This document shows positions 18,654 to 28,970 of a stretch of 64,000 bases of DNA, in pieces (position 1 is the stretch's first letter; every line of letters starts with the position of its first letter). The position numbers were made by a program, and so were the translations under genes. Source of the DNA: Acetomicrobium flavidum. Its GTDB lineage: Bacteria > Synergistota > Synergistia > Synergistales > Acetomicrobiaceae. The notes beneath the pieces were generated by a model. That model saw only the letters and a program-made list of their open reading frames with translations, did not search any database and was not told the origin of the DNA. Location of the stretch: contig NZ_FSQZ01000001.1 in assembly GCF_900129645.1 (NCBI RefSeq), positions 806,001 to 870,000 on the forward strand, in the 5' to 3' direction.

Positions 18654-19057
18654 CTACCGCCTCCTATGGCAAGTTTATAAGACTCTATGCGTTTGGACAT
18701 CAAGCTGGCCAGGGCCGTGTAGGTCATTCGAGCTTGAGCAAGCTTCGACATCTCGATATCCAGGTCGACACCGTTTCCGTCCCATCTGGTCAACTCTCCT
18801 ACCGCCCGATGTTCCTTGGGGGTTATGGAGGCCACATCGCGGGGCACATTTGAAATATGGGCATCATCGGTGGTCGTCAGGGCCAATTTTTCATCATCCT
18901 TCATGTTCAGCGCTTCGCGAAGCTCGTTTTCAAATGTCACTTCGCTTCTCGCATAGCCTGGCGTGTTGACATTCGCAATGTTTTGGGCAACCGCCTTAAA
19001 TCTCTTTGACAAACCATTCATGCCGACTACCAGCGCATTCCACGTCATGTCATCCAT
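18650..19057 (-). CDS. flgB: FlgB, proximal rod protein
   Basis: FlgB is a rod component exported by the flagellar system. I take the ATG at 19057 (GGGGGTG eight bases upstream), giving 135 residues beginning MDDMTWNALVVGMNGLSKRF. Reading on to an earlier start would add 11 residues not usual for FlgB. QNIANVNTPGYARSEV is the axial signature, and the C-terminal helix (MSKLAQARMTYTAL) is present. It is the first flagellar gene after codY. Confidence 0.93.
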   Translation of the reverse strand: MDDMTWNALVVGMNGLSKRFKAVAQNIANVNTPGYARSEVTFENELREALNMKDDEKLALTTTDDAHISNVPRDVASITPKEHRAVGELTRWDGNGVDLDIEMSKLAQARMTYTALASLMSKRIESYKLAIGGGR

Positions 19058-19130
19058 GGCAATGACACCCCCAATTAAGAGATCGGCCAAAACTTCCTTG
19101 ACCTTAAAGTAAAAAGATAGGGTTATCCTT

Positions 19131-19961
19131 TTACTTGTTCAGCTCATCTAAAAAGATGGGAGACAGTATCTTGATGTAGGTCCCCTTCATGCCCAAGCTC
19201 CTGCTTTCTATAAGGCCTGCACTTTCAAGTTTGCGTAGGGCGTTGACTATCACGCTTCTGGTGACGCCTATCCTGTCTGCTACCCTGCTTGCCACTACAA
19301 CGCCTTCAAAGCCGTCGAGCTCCTTTAAGATGACCTTTATGGACTCCATCTCCGAGTACGATAGGGCGCGAACTGCTATTTGCACCATAAACCTCTCTTT
19401 GGCTCTTTCCTCGATATGATGCGTCCTGTCATACAATATTTCGATGCCGACTACTGTGGCAAGATATTCGGCCAACACGAGATCGCGCGTATCGAAGGGG
19501 GTACCGAAACGGGCCAGGATAAGGGTGCCGAGCCTCTCCCCGCAACCGTAAATAGGAACATATACCACATGCTTGTTGAAATACCTGCATGGTTCATCGG
19601 AGTAGGCACAATGCCCGTGATCGCTGTGATTTAAGACGGACTCGTGATGCTGGTTCAACCTCTCCGTATAGGATTTGGGCATATAGCCGTCTTTGAGGAG
19701 CTGTTCCATGTAATCGCACCGGTAATCGCTTATCCAGGCGTAACCCAAGATCTTGCCCTCTCCATTAATTATATAGACGTTGGCAGTAGACAGGTCACAT
19801 AATAACCTTGCTATCTTTTGGTAGTCCGGGTGAGGGGTCATGCCCGCGGACTGAAGCGTTCGACTTATTATGCGCGTCTTGTCCAGTAAATCCTCCATTG
19901 CTGTAGGATTCACGATTTTAGGTCTTGATTCGATCAATTCGCGAGGTGTTTCCATCGTCAT
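19131..19961 (-). CDS. codY: CodY, GTP/branched-chain amino acid sensing repressor
   Basis: The 276-residue product has the CodY layout: an N-terminal GAF domain (about 20-175; LLGYAW-like GKILGYAW, GERLGTLILARFG) and a C-terminal winged helix (about 222-272; ASRVADRIGVTRSVIVNALR, SLGMKGTYIKIL) nearly identical to the Firmicute consensus. CodY shuts off amino-acid, motility and stationary-phase genes when isoleucine and GTP are high. Here residues 104-126 hold five His and two Cys (H105, H106, H112, H115, H117, C118, C125). It lies between hslU and flgB, as in Bacillus. Confidence 0.95.
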   Translation of the reverse strand: MTMETPRELIESRPKIVNPTAMEDLLDKTRIISRTLQSAGMTPHPDYQKIARLLCDLSTANVYIINGEGKILGYAWISDYRCDYMEQLLKDGYMPKSYTERLNQHHESVLNHSDHGHCAYSDEPCRYFNKHVVYVPIYGCGERLGTLILARFGTPFDTRDLVLAEYLATVVGIEILYDRTHHIEERAKERFMVQIAVRALSYSEMESIKVILKELDGFEGVVVASRVADRIGVTRSVIVNALRKLESAGLIESRSLGMKGTYIKILSPIFLDELNK

Positions 19962-19986
19962 ATATCTTCACCTTCACTTCTTTAAT

Positions 19987-21408
19987 TTATAATAAATATC
20001 TCCGCAAATCCGTGTTCTCCACGAGAGGAGCAAGGCGTTCCCGAACAAAGATATCGTCGATTCGAACTTCCCTTTCCGTCATCTCGGGTGCCCTAAAACT
20101 TATATCTTCCAAGAGCTGCTCCATCATCGTATGAAGTCTCCTTGCGCCTATATTTTCCATCTCCCTGTTCATCTTTGCCGCCAAAGAGGCCACTTCCCTC
20201 AGCGCCGCGTCAGTAAATATGAGCTCAACTCCCTCGGTTTGAAGCAGCGCCTTATATTGCTTAACCAGGCTGTTTTCGGGCTCCACAAGTATGCGCAACA
20301 GCTCTTCCTCCCCCAAGGGATCCAACTCCACCCTTATGGGAAACCTGCCCTGCAATTCCGGTATCAGGTCGGAGGGCTTGACGGAATGAAAGGCACCGGC
20401 TCCTATGAAAAGTATATGATCAGTCTTGACGGGGCCATACTTGGTCTGCACTGTCGTGCCCTCTACGAGGGGAAGCAGATCCCGTTGCACTCCTTCGCGG
20501 CTCACGTCTGGACCATATTTTTGGCCGTCGGCCGAAGCAATTTTGTCAAGCTCATCGATGAAGACGATCCCCTCTTCCTGGACCTTATCCAAGGCCTCCT
20601 TGACGACTGCGTCCATATCGATTAGCTTTTCGGCCTCTTCGAGCTGAAAGATTTTTAGGGCATTTGCAACGGTGACCCTTTTGCGTTTGACCTTTTTGGG
20701 CAGTATGTTTCCGAGCATCTCCCCCAAATTGAGCCCCATCTCTTCCATGCCCACTCCTATGAAGGGAACGTTGGACAGGGGGCTTTCGGTCACCTCTATC
20801 TCTATTTCCCTGTCGTTCAGCTTGCCTTCCCTTAGCAGCTTTCTGAACTTCTCCCTGGTGGTTCTCCTGCTTTCGTTTTCATTTTCATACTCATCCGCGG
20901 TCCTCTCTTCATCATCCGAAGAGCTGCCCAACAAAATCCTCATAAAATCCTGCGGCTGCCTGACCTTGGATTTCGATGGAAGTAAGGCATCTAAGACCCG
21001 CTCTTCTGCCAAAAGGGCGGCAACACCTCTATTTTCCTCGATCTTCTTCGATTTGACCATGTGAACGGAGATGTCCGCCATCTCGCGAATTATGGATTCC
21101 ACATCCCTTCCGACGTAGCCCACTTCGGTATACTTGGAGGCTTCGACTTTTATGAAGGGAGCATCGACAAGTTGAGCCAGGCGCCTTGCGATCTCGGTCT
21201 TGCCAACGCCGGTAGGCCCAACCATGAGGATGTTTTTGGGAATTATCTCCTTTGCCAATTCTTCAGGAAGCCTTTTCCTCCTGATACGATTGCGCAAGGC
21301 AACTGCAACGGCCTTCTTTGCCTTGCTTTGACCTATTACATATCTATCTAAAAAAGCCATAACCTGAGAAGGCGTAAGCTCATCCCTTCTTATAGCTGCT
21401 TCATTCAT
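19987..21408 (-). CDS. hslU: HslU/ClpY, ATPase of the HslUV protease
   Basis: The 473-residue AAA+ protein unfolds substrates for HslV. Seen: Walker [15 protein letters not shown] (about 69-82), the I-domain (about 110-240, less conserved and highly charged), Walker B ([13 protein letters not shown]) and the C-terminal tail LRRYLL, close to the usual C-terminus that docks into HslV. It overlaps hslV by eight bases, with GAGGTG before the ATG. Confidence 0.96.
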   Translation of the reverse strand: MNEAAIRRDELTPSQVMAFLDRYVIGQSKAKKAVAVALRNRIRRKRLPEELAKEIIPKNILMVGPTGVGKTEIARRLAQLVDAPFIKVEASKYTEVGYVGRDVESIIREMADISVHMVKSKKIEENRGVAALLAEERVLDALLPSKSKVRQPQDFMRILLGSSSDDEERTADEYENENESRRTTREKFRKLLREGKLNDREIEIEVTESPLSNVPFIGVGMEEMGLNLGEMLGNILPKKVKRKRVTVANALKIFQLEEAEKLIDMDAVVKEALDKVQEEGIVFIDELDKIASADGQKYGPDVSREGVQRDLLPLVEGTTVQTKYGPVKTDHILFIGAGAFHSVKPSDLIPELQGRFPIRVELDPLGEEELLRILVEPENSLVKQYKALLQTEGVELIFTDAALREVASLAAKMNREMENIGARRLHTMMEQLLEDISFRAPEMTEREVRIDDIFVRERLAPLVENTDLRRYLL

Positions 21409-21937
21409 CTTTTATCACCTCTAGCGTGATTACGTCGTTGGTATATATGCAGATCTCCGATGCTATCTGCAGGGACCTCTTTGCTATTTCACTTGCGCTC
21501 ATATCGGAAACCTGCAAAAAAGCCCTTGCGGCAGCCAAGGCATAACCGGCTCCAGACCCTATGGAGGCTACATCATCGTCAGGTTCCAAGATGTCTCCGG
21601 CCCCGGAAAGCAAAAGCGTTTGATTCCGGTCAGCCACAAGCATTAAAGCCTCCAGCCTTCGCAGGGCCTTGTCGGTACGCCACTCCTTAACCAGATCAAC
21701 CGCTGCACGCATCAAGTTTCCGCTATGGCTTTGCAGATACTTCTCGAAACGCTCGAGCAAAGTCATGGCATCTGCCGTACTTCCCGCAAATCCCGCCAAG
21801 ACATTTCCACCGCTCAAGCGTCTGACTTTTTTTGCCCCGCTCTTTATGACCTGGGTTTCCAAAGTGACCTGCCCGTCACCGGCCATCGCCACCTCTTTTT
21901 CCCTTCTAACACAGATGATAGTGGTGCCCTTAAACAT
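21401..21937 (-). CDS. hslV: HslV/ClpQ, peptidase of the HslUV protease
   Basis: A proteasome-like threonine peptidase. I choose the ATG at 21937 (GGAGG ten bases upstream), giving 178 residues that begin [12 protein letters not shown]; removal of MFKG would expose T5 as the nucleophile, as in other Hsl[21 protein letters not shown] and [17 protein letters not shown] are standard. Earlier ATGs would add up to ten residues. It overlaps the end of xerC by eight bases. Confidence 0.94.
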   Translation of the reverse strand: MFKGTTIICVRREKEVAMAGDGQVTLETQVIKSGAKKVRRLSGGNVLAGFAGSTADAMTLLERFEKYLQSHSGNLMRAAVDLVKEWRTDKALRRLEALMLVADRNQTLLLSGAGDILEPDDDVASIGSGAGYALAAARAFLQVSDMSASEIAKRSLQIASEICIYTNDVITLEVIKDE

Positions 21938-22823
21938 TACCTTCATCCCTCCCTCTCGGGTGAGCATTCGCGTAACTTTTTTTCAGCTGATCGTAGCTTA
22001 TCTTGAGATATCTTTGGGTGGTCACTAAGCTCTGATGACCAAGCAATTCCTGCAATACCCGCAACGACGCTCCCCCCTCTAACATGTGGGTAGCAAAACT
22101 GTGGCGAAGGACATGAGGGCTTACGCCCACAAGCCCGACCCGCCTTGCCGCTCTAGCCACTACCCTATGTACGGTCCTAACGGCAATGCGCTCGCAGTCC
22201 TCCCCGGGGAAAAGCGGGCCACTGTTTTTGCCGGAAAGCCTTTGCCATTCCGCCAATGCCCCCTGGGCAAACCTTCCCATGGGAACCAATCGCTCTTTCT
22301 CGCCCTTGCCCTTTACGCGCAGCCATCTTTCCTCCATATCGACGTCTTCCCAATCCAGAGCTACCAGCTCAGCCACCCTCAAGCCACTTCCGTAAAGAAG
22401 CTCAAGTATCGCCCTGTCTCGGACTTTATTCTTGCCGGAAGGGCCCTTTTCAAGCATTGACTTGACATCTTCATAGGCCAAGGCCCTGGGAAGCCTCTTC
22501 GGTTCCTTTGGTCCCCGCACGTTCTTGGACGGGTCTGAAGTTATATATCCGCCTTGCAGCAAAAACTTCATCCAGCTTCGTAGGGACGACATCTTTCTTA
22601 AGGCGGAACTTTTGGAGTAGCCGTAGGCTAAAAGCTCCCTCAAAAATCCCCTCACATGCGATTGATCTATCCCTCGAACGTCTTCTATGCCTTCGCCCAA
22701 AAGGTAGTCCACAAACTGCGACAGGTCGACGGCATAGTTGATGACCGTATTGTCCGTCCTTCCGCCGGCATACTTAAGATGCTCTAAAAAGGAATCCACC
22801 AATGTAGAAATATTTTCGCTCAT
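21930..22823 (-). CDS. xerC: XerC/CodV tyrosine recombinase
   Basis: The 297-residue product resolves chromosome dimers at dif with a partner (XerD). It has a SAM-like N-terminal domain and the full catalytic set: Arg in [12 protein letters not shown], Lys in [32 protein letters not shown] with the Tyr nucleophile. No SD site precedes the ATG; a TATAAT box ends six bases before it, so the message may be leaderless. It heads the hslV-hslU-codY-flagellar block as codV does in B. subtilis. Confidence 0.93.
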   Translation of the reverse strand: MSENISTLVDSFLEHLKYAGGRTDNTVINYAVDLSQFVDYLLGEGIEDVRGIDQSHVRGFLRELLAYGYSKSSALRKMSSLRSWMKFLLQGGYITSDPSKNVRGPKEPKRLPRALAYEDVKSMLEKGPSGKNKVRDRAILELLYGSGLRVAELVALDWEDVDMEERWLRVKGKGEKERLVPMGRFAQGALAEWQRLSGKNSGPLFPGEDCERIAVRTVHRVVARAARRVGLVGVSPHVLRHSFATHMLEGGASLRVLQELLGHQSLVTTQRYLKISYDQLKKSYANAHPRGRDEGNV

Positions 22824-22829
22824 ATGTGA

Positions 22830-22835
22830 ATTATA
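22830..22835 (-). promoter_or_regulatory. -10 box (TATAAT) six bases before xerC ATG
   Basis: A consensus TATAAT ends exactly six bases before the xerC start, a spacing that would put the first RNA base at or next to the A of ATG. No convincing -35 box or SD site is present. The 159-base gap to trmFO (22824-22982) is AT-rich and otherwise empty. It is the likely start of the xerC-hslVU-codY-flagellar transcript. Confidence 0.5.
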
Positions 22836-22982
22836 TCATATTCTTTAAAAATAAAAGTGTATTCTGACTAATTAAGCTTTTTCAGTAAATCTTAACTTTA
22901 TGATTTCTTACACATAATACCACTAAGCTTTACAGGGGAGTACTAAAGTCAACTTAATCTATTTGCCAGATCGCATGATGCT

Positions 22983-24323
22983 TTAACAAAACACATCCTG
23001 GCGCGCCTTCATGAAGGCTTCAAGTTCGCTCAATGCTTTGCCGGCTATCAACTCGCAGCGTTTCCTCTTGTCCTTTATCTTTTTAGGCAGCGGCGGAAAC
23101 AGTCCCAGATTTATGTTCATGGGCTGGAAACCTGAGGGGTTTGCGTTCTTCATATACCAAAGAAGCGAGCCTATGGCAGTATTCCTCGGCCACGACAGGA
23201 GAGGAAGTCCATTGATGACGCAGAACAAATTCAAAGCAGCGACCAACCCCATCGCTGTGCTTTCGATGTAACCTTCAACTCCAACGATCTGACCCGCCAT
23301 GAAGATGTCGTCAAAGCCCTTTATCCTCAACCACTCGTCCAATACTGCCGGGGCATTGACGTAGATATTCCTGTGCATCACGCCGTATCTTGCAAACTCC
23401 GCTTCCTCAAGGCCCGGTATGAGACGAAAAACCCTGTCCTGCTCCGACCACTTAAGGTTCGTCTGAAATCCGACCATGTTGTAGAGCCTGCCATATCTGT
23501 CGTCCTGGCGCAGCTGAACTACGGCATAAGGCTCACGCCCGGTCTTGGGATCTGCAAGACCAACGGGCCTCATTGGCCCAAACCGAAGGGCATCCCGTCC
23601 CCTTTTGGCTATCACCTCTACCGGCAAGCATCCTTCGAAGAAATGTTCTTCCTCGAAGTCATGCCTCATCGCCACTTCGGCGTTGACGAGTGCCTCGTAA
23701 AACTGCTCATATTCCTCCTCATTCATTGGACAGTTTATATAGTCCTCGCCGTAACCATAACGGCTTCCGAAGAAGGCAACGCCCATATTTATGGTCTCCC
23801 GCAGTACCACGGGAGCAACGGCATCGTAAAAATATAGGAAATCCTCGCCAAGCATATCCCTCAGGCACGAGGCCAGTGCGGTCGATGTTAAGGGACCACT
23901 CGCTATTATCGCAGGACCTTCGCTTAAATGGGTGACCTCTTCCGTGACGACCTCGATTGAGGGCATCGATCGTATGGTTGACGTTACCTCCTCGGAAAAG
24001 GCCTCCCTATCGACAGCCAGGGCCCAACCGGCCGGAACCTTGTGCCTATCCGCACAGGCCAATATTAAGCTATCGAGTTTTCTCATCTCGGCCTTAAGGA
24101 TGCCGGCAGGGCTTGATAACATATCGGAGCCAAGCGAATTGCTGCATACTAGCTCGGCGAGTTTCGACGTCTTATGGGCGGGCGTAAACGCCTTTGGACG
24201 CATCTCAAAAAGCCTAACTTTCGCGCCCCTTCGTGCGAGCTGGTAAGCCGCTTCGCTCCCGGCAAGGCCGCCTCCTATTATGGTCACCGCTACGTCATTT
24301 TTCGCCGACCGCTCCGGCGTCAT
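22983..24323 (-). CDS. trmFO: TrmFO, tRNA m5U54 methyltransferase
   Basis: The 446-residue FAD and methylenetetrahydrofolate-dependent enzyme makes ribothymidine 54 in tRNA. Seen: dinucleotide motif VTIIGGGLAGSEAAYQLA (about 13-30), FEMRPKAFTPAHKTSKLAEL (about 39-58) with the TrmFO-specific VCSNSLGSD that follows, and C-terminal PMNINLGLFPPLP. Start ATG has GGAGG nine bases upstream and overlaps the end of topA by 29 bases. Folate dependence is shared with MetF later in this window. Confidence 0.96.
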   Translation of the reverse strand: MTPERSAKNDVAVTIIGGGLAGSEAAYQLARRGAKVRLFEMRPKAFTPAHKTSKLAELVCSNSLGSDMLSSPAGILKAEMRKLDSLILACADRHKVPAGWALAVDREAFSEEVTSTIRSMPSIEVVTEEVTHLSEGPAIIASGPLTSTALASCLRDMLGEDFLYFYDAVAPVVLRETINMGVAFFGSRYGYGEDYINCPMNEEEYEQFYEALVNAEVAMRHDFEEEHFFEGCLPVEVIAKRGRDALRFGPMRPVGLADPKTGREPYAVVQLRQDDRYGRLYNMVGFQTNLKWSEQDRVFRLIPGLEEAEFARYGVMHRNIYVNAPAVLDEWLRIKGFDDIFMAGQIVGVEGYIESTAMGLVAALNLFCVINGLPLLSWPRNTAIGSLLWYMKNANPSGFQPMNINLGLFPPLPKKIKDKRKRCELIAGKALSELEAFMKARQDVFC

Positions 24324-26370
24324 CGATTACTTCCTCCTTCTCATATCCACAATTGGCACATTTGATCGCTTTCCTCTTTACCACAAAGGGGCCGCCGCAT
24401 TTGGGACAAATCTCGCCTGTGGGCTTGTTCCAACTGACAAAGTTGCATTTAGGATATCTGGAGCATCCGTAAAAAGGTCTTCCGCTTTTGGAACGAAGCA
24501 TCACAACCTTGCCTTCCCTGCATTGCGGACAGCTTATATCCAAGCTATTTTTGAAGTTCCTGGTGTACTTGCACTCGGGAAATGCCGAACAGGCGATGAA
24601 CTTACCGTAACGACCGTGCTTTACGACTAGCTGTGCCCCACACTTGGGACATGTTTCATCGATCGTTTCAACCGGCACCTCGACACGGGCAACGCTCTCG
24701 GTGCTTTTGAGGATATCTGAGAAATGGTTCCAAAATCCCTTAACGACAGCAAGCCACGGCATCTCTCCTCTTTCGACCTTGTCGAGTTCCTCTTCCATCT
24801 TGGCAGTAAATTCCACATCGATTATCGATGGAAAGTGCTTGACCAAAAACGAATTGACAGTGACGCCAAGCTCAGTGGGAAAGAGCTTTTTGGCTTCATC
24901 CTTTTCCACGTAATGCCTATCGTAGAGGGTCTGTATGATGGTGGCATACGTCGACGGACGACCTATCCCCTTCTCTTCCATGACCTTTACTAAGCCTGAC
25001 TCAGTATATCTGGACTGCGGCTTCGTGAATTTTTGTTCTTTCTCTAACTTCATCAACTTAAGCTCCTCGCCAACCGCAGCCTCGGGCAAAACTTCCTCCT
25101 TCATGTCGAGCGGCCAAAGCTTGCTCCACCCCTCGAATATCAAGGTCACTCCGCTTTGCTTCAGGGTATATGGGCCTGCCTGGACCTCGATATTGGTCCT
25201 GGCAACGACAGCCGGTGCCATTTGGGAGGCCAAAAAGCGACTCCATATCAACTCGTACAATGCCTTTTGGTCCTTTGTCAAATGCGGGGCTATCTCATCG
25301 GGCTCTAGCCTTACGTTCGTGGGCCTGATCGCCTCATGGGCATCCTGGGAGCGCTCCTTCGACACATACTGATGTGGACTATCGGGCAGAAATTTATCGC
25401 CGTACCTCTCTTCTATGCACTGACGGGCCATAGATATGCCCTCAGGAGCTATACGCAGGCTATCCGTGCGCATGTAAGTGATGAGGCCCACGGGGCCATG
25501 TCCCGGAAGGTCGACGCCCTCATATAAGCTCTGGGCTATGCGCATGGTCTTTTGGGGGGTAAACCCCAACCGCCTCGCTGCTTCCTGCTGTAATGTGCTA
25601 GTTTTAAATGGCGGCAGCGGATTTCTTTTGCCTTCCTTCACGTCAAATTTCGATACTTTATACGAAGCAGAAAGCAGGTCGTTATATATCGCCTGTGCGT
25701 CAAGGGCATTGGTGATCCTGATATTCTTGCCGTCCTTTTTTGCCAATTTCAGAGTAAATTGTCCATTATTGCCCCTTACCAAAGCAGAGATAACCCAGTA
25801 CTCCTCGGGGATGAATGCCTTAATCTCATCTTCCCTCTCGCAAATGAGCCTCAAGGCTACCGATTGAACCCGTCCTGCCGAAAGGCCTGATTTGACCTTC
25901 TTCCAAAGCAAAGGGCTCAAGCTATATCCCATCAGCCTGTCGACCAACCTCCGCGCTTGCTGGGCGTTGACCTTGTCCATATTAATGATCTCAGGCCTGC
26001 TCACTGCTTCCTTTACGGCTCTCGGGGTGATCTCGTACATGCGTATCCTGCAGGGAGTATCCTCCGGAATGGACAGCAAATGTGCTAAATGCCAGGCGAT
26101 TGCTTCCCCTTCTCTGTCGGGGTCAGAGGCAAGTAGAACCCTTTCGGCCTTTTGCGCTGCCTTTTTTAGATCCCTGACTATGGGCCCCTTGCCCCTCACC
26201 AGAATGTATTCCGGCTCAAAGTCTCTATCTATATCTATGCCGATCCTGCTTTTGGGCAAATCCCTCACGTGTCCATTGCTCGCCTTAATGTCGTATTTGC
26301 GACCCAGTATCTTTTTTAAGGTCCTTGCTTTAGTAGGAGATTCGACTATCACTAGAGTTTTATCTGACAC
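24295..26370 (-). CDS. topA: TopA, DNA topoisomerase I
   Basis: Relaxes negative supercoils. I start at the GTG at 26370 (GGAAGG eight bases before), giving MSDKTLVIVESPTKAR. Motifs: TOPRIM domain (DPDREGEAIAWHL), catalytic Tyr in GLITYMRTDSLR, and three C-terminal Cys4 zinc ribbons (CPKCGAQL...CSAFPEC, CPQCREGK...CSRYPKC, CPKCGGPF...CANC). About 691 residues, normal for type IA enzymes of this group. Confidence 0.96.
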   Translation of the reverse strand: MSDKTLVIVESPTKARTLKKILGRKYDIKASNGHVRDLPKSRIGIDIDRDFEPEYILVRGKGPIVRDLKKAAQKAERVLLASDPDREGEAIAWHLAHLLSIPEDTPCRIRMYEITPRAVKEAVSRPEIINMDKVNAQQARRLVDRLMGYSLSPLLWKKVKSGLSAGRVQSVALRLICEREDEIKAFIPEEYWVISALVRGNNGQFTLKLAKKDGKNIRITNALDAQAIYNDLLSASYKVSKFDVKEGKRNPLPPFKTSTLQQEAARRLGFTPQKTMRIAQSLYEGVDLPGHGPVGLITYMRTDSLRIAPEGISMARQCIEERYGDKFLPDSPHQYVSKERSQDAHEAIRPTNVRLEPDEIAPHLTKDQKALYELIWSRFLASQMAPAVVARTNIEVQAGPYTLKQSGVTLIFEGWSKLWPLDMKEEVLPEAAVGEELKLMKLEKEQKFTKPQSRYTESGLVKVMEEKGIGRPSTYATIIQTLYDRHYVEKDEAKKLFPTELGVTVNSFLVKHFPSIIDVEFTAKMEEELDKVERGEMPWLAVVKGFWNHFSDILKSTESVARVEVPVETIDETCPKCGAQLVVKHGRYGKFIACSAFPECKYTRNFKNSLDISCPQCREGKVVMLRSKSGRPFYGCSRYPKCNFVSWNKPTGEICPKCGGPFVVKRKAIKCANCGYEKEEVIDDAGAVGEK

Positions 26371-26371
26371 C

Positions 26372-27478
26372 TCATTCACCTTCCGTCATCTCGTTGATTA
26401 CCCATCTGCCCGGACCACTCATCGCAACTAGCCCATGCAGCTTCAGTTTTCCAAGACATTCCAAGACCGAGGCAGGCGTCATTTTACATTCTCCGGCGAT
26501 ATTGTCAACAGTCCTATCTCCCCTTTCCTTTAAGATCTTATAGATTTGCCCTTCCTCGGGGCTTAAGATTGCAAGCTTGTCTTCCTCAGAGCTTACCAGA
26601 AAACCCTGTGGCGAACCTTTCATCAAATAAATGAAGGAATCCACGTCTACAAGCGGGTAGGCGCCATCGAATATGAGCAGGTTAGAGCCCTTGGCGACGC
26701 CTTCGTCTATCCTTCCCGGCACGGCCCAAGTCTCTATGCCGTGTTCCATTGCAATTCGCCCGGTTATCATAGCTCCGCTTTTCAGGGGAGCCTCGACGAT
26801 GATCGCTACATCCGCCAATCCCACTATTATCCTGTTACGCTGCGGGAAGTTCCAGGGCATCCCCTTCGTTCCCAAGGGATATTCCGATACGAGTGCGCCC
26901 CTTTCCTTGATCTTCTCAAAAAGCGGGCCGTTTTTGGCCGGATAGAATTGGTCAACGCCGGTCCCAAATACGGCCATGGTGATGCCTTCAGCTTTTATGG
27001 ATCCTTCATGGCATGCTTCGTCTACGCCAAAGGCACCGCCGCTTATCGTCGTAAAGCCCTCGCGACCCAGTCTAACCCCGAGTAAACTTGCAATGCGTCG
27101 TCCGTAGTTGCTGCAGCGCCTAGTTCCGACGACGGCCACAGCCTTACCTGGTGTTTTTTGATTGCCCCACCAATAGAGCAGCAACGGAGGGGTAGATAGG
27201 CGACATAAAGAAGAAGGATAACTGTCATCGCCGAAGGCCAGTAAGTCGATCCCCATATTTTTACATGCCTCGAACTCCTTTAAATGCAACCCCCTGGACA
27301 GGACTTCGTACCACTTCGCCATTACCTTTTCGGAGCTTGTAAAAGATTTAAGCAGAGATGGCGTGCTTAACAAATCACCGGGAAGGAGCGACTTTAAGCG
27401 CAGGGATTGAACGAAATTGCCATCAAAATACCTTAGGAAATTAAGGGCAATAAAGGCCAATAAATTCTCATCTTTCAA
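26372..27478 (-). CDS. dprA: DprA/Smf, DNA-processing protein
   Basis: DprA loads RecA on incoming single-stranded DNA in transformation. The 368-residue product has an N-terminal SAM-like part, the Rossmann core (AVVGTRRCSNYGRRIASLLG, SGGAFGVDEACHEGS, FPQRNRIIVGLADVAIIVEA) and a C-terminal winged helix (about 300-360). It starts at TTG with GGAGG eight bases upstream, and overlaps comM by 11 bases. Confidence 0.95.
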   Translation of the reverse strand: MKDENLLAFIALNFLRYFDGNFVQSLRLKSLLPGDLLSTPSLLKSFTSSEKVMAKWYEVLSRGLHLKEFEACKNMGIDLLAFGDDSYPSSLCRLSTPPLLLYWWGNQKTPGKAVAVVGTRRCSNYGRRIASLLGVRLGREGFTTISGGAFGVDEACHEGSIKAEGITMAVFGTGVDQFYPAKNGPLFEKIKERGALVSEYPLGTKGMPWNFPQRNRIIVGLADVAIIVEAPLKSGAMITGRIAMEHGIETWAVPGRIDEGVAKGSNLLIFDGAYPLVDVDSFIYLMKGSPQGFLVSSEEDKLAILSPEEGQIYKILKERGDRTVDNIAGECKMTPASVLECLGKLKLHGLVAMSGPGRWVINEMTEGE

Positions 27479-28970
27479 GGACAGTCCCTCCCCTATAGGT
27501 CAATGCTTCGGCCAAGTGGGCATCTCGCACATTCTTTTCACCGGCCAAATCAGCTATGGTTCGGGCTATTTTAAGCACTCTGCTTAAGCCTCTCCCCGTC
27601 AAATTAAAATTGACACCTACAGATTTGATGAACATCTTAGCCTCTCTCGTCAATCCAAGGTGCCTTTTGATCATCTTTTCGGATAATTCTGCGTTGTAGT
27701 TGATGCCGAAGGGATGCCATCTCTCAAGTTGAATGGCTCTGGCCGCCATCACTCGCTTTTTCACGGAAAGGCTATTTTCCGCATCTCCGCCAAGTTCCAG
27801 CAACTCTTCAGGAGTAAGCCGCGGCACCTGCAAATGAATGTCTATCCTGTCCAATATTGGGCCGGAAAGCTTTTTCGCGTATCTGTCTATATCGCTTGGC
27901 GAACAGCTGCAACTTTTTACGACATCCCCAAGATACCCGCAGGGGCAAGGATTGCAGGCCGCCACCAGCAATACGGAGGCCGGATAAGTAACTGTACCCG
28001 AAGCCCTGCTAACGGTTATGCTTCCGTCCTCCAAAGGTTGACGTAGGGATTCAAGCACATCTCTCCTGAATTCCGTTATCTCGTCCAAAAACAAGACGCC
28101 TCTATGCGCGAGGCTTAACTCTCCAGGTTTAAGATCAACCCCGCCTCCGCAAATGGCGACAACGCTTGCAGTGTGGTGCACCGCCCTAAAGGGCCTTGTT
28201 CGATCAACGTTAAGATGCATGCCCCGTGCGCTCCTAATCCTCATCACCTCTATGAGCTCATCGTCAGATAAGGGAGGCAGGATGCCACGGATAGCCCTTG
28301 CCAACATGGTCTTGCCCGATCCCGGTGAACCAACAAAAATGACGCCATGGCTTCCTGCAGCTGCAATCTCTAAGCCCCTCTTTGCCGCAGCCTGGCCTCT
28401 TATGTCGGCAAAATCGGGCTCTATCGCCAAATCTTTAGCCTCAGGCAGGGCAAAGTCCAACTTTTGCAGGGGGCGTTCACCCCTTAAATGGTAAAACAGT
28501 TCGGCGATGTTGGAACAGGCATAAGCCTCAACTCCCTCAACCATCGACACGTCCACTGCGTTTCCCCTTGGCGCAAAGAGTGGAAGCCCCATTTGTCGGG
28601 CCAAAAAAGCCGCAGGGACTCCGCCTCTTACTTGGCGCAACCTTCCATCCAAGGCGAGCTCGCCCATAAAAATGCCGCCTACGCCTTCGGGGATAAAACC
28701 GGCCTCCCTGGCTATGCCCACAGCGATGGGCAGGTCCAGCAGGGAACCCTCCTTGGGCAGATCTGCGGGAGCCAGGTTAACCGATACGTGCCCCTTGAGC
28801 TTTATGCCCAGGGTGCCTAGGGAAATTCTCACCCTTTCCCGGGCTTCCTTTATTGCAGTATCCGCCAAACCAACTATGGAGATGGAAAAAAGACCCCCCG
28901 TAAGGCAAACTTCCACCTCCACGGGAAGGGCATCTATGCCCTTAAGCGTAAGCCCGTAAATACGACTCAT
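27468..28970 (-). CDS. comM: ComM/YifB, magnesium-chelatase-like AAA+ protein
   Basis: The 500-residue protein has a LonC-like N-terminal domain (GLADTAIKEARERVR, SVNLAPADLPKEGSLLDLPI), Walker A GSPGSGKTMLARAI (about 218-231), Walker B HRGVLFLDEITEFRRD and a Cys-rich CNPCPCGYLGD stretch. In Haemophilus ComM is a branch-migration helicase for transformation; its place next to dprA fits. The ATG follows the yraN stop directly. Confidence 0.94.
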   Translation of the reverse strand: MSRIYGLTLKGIDALPVEVEVCLTGGLFSISIVGLADTAIKEARERVRISLGTLGIKLKGHVSVNLAPADLPKEGSLLDLPIAVGIAREAGFIPEGVGGIFMGELALDGRLRQVRGGVPAAFLARQMGLPLFAPRGNAVDVSMVEGVEAYACSNIAELFYHLRGERPLQKLDFALPEAKDLAIEPDFADIRGQAAAKRGLEIAAAGSHGVIFVGSPGSGKTMLARAIRGILPPLSDDELIEVMRIRSARGMHLNVDRTRPFRAVHHTASVVAICGGGVDLKPGELSLAHRGVLFLDEITEFRRDVLESLRQPLEDGSITVSRASGTVTYPASVLLVAACNPCPCGYLGDVVKSCSCSPSDIDRYAKKLSGPILDRIDIHLQVPRLTPEELLELGGDAENSLSVKKRVMAARAIQLERWHPFGINYNAELSEKMIKRHLGLTREAKMFIKSVGVNFNLTGRGLSRVLKIARTIADLAGEKNVRDAHLAEALTYRGGTVLER

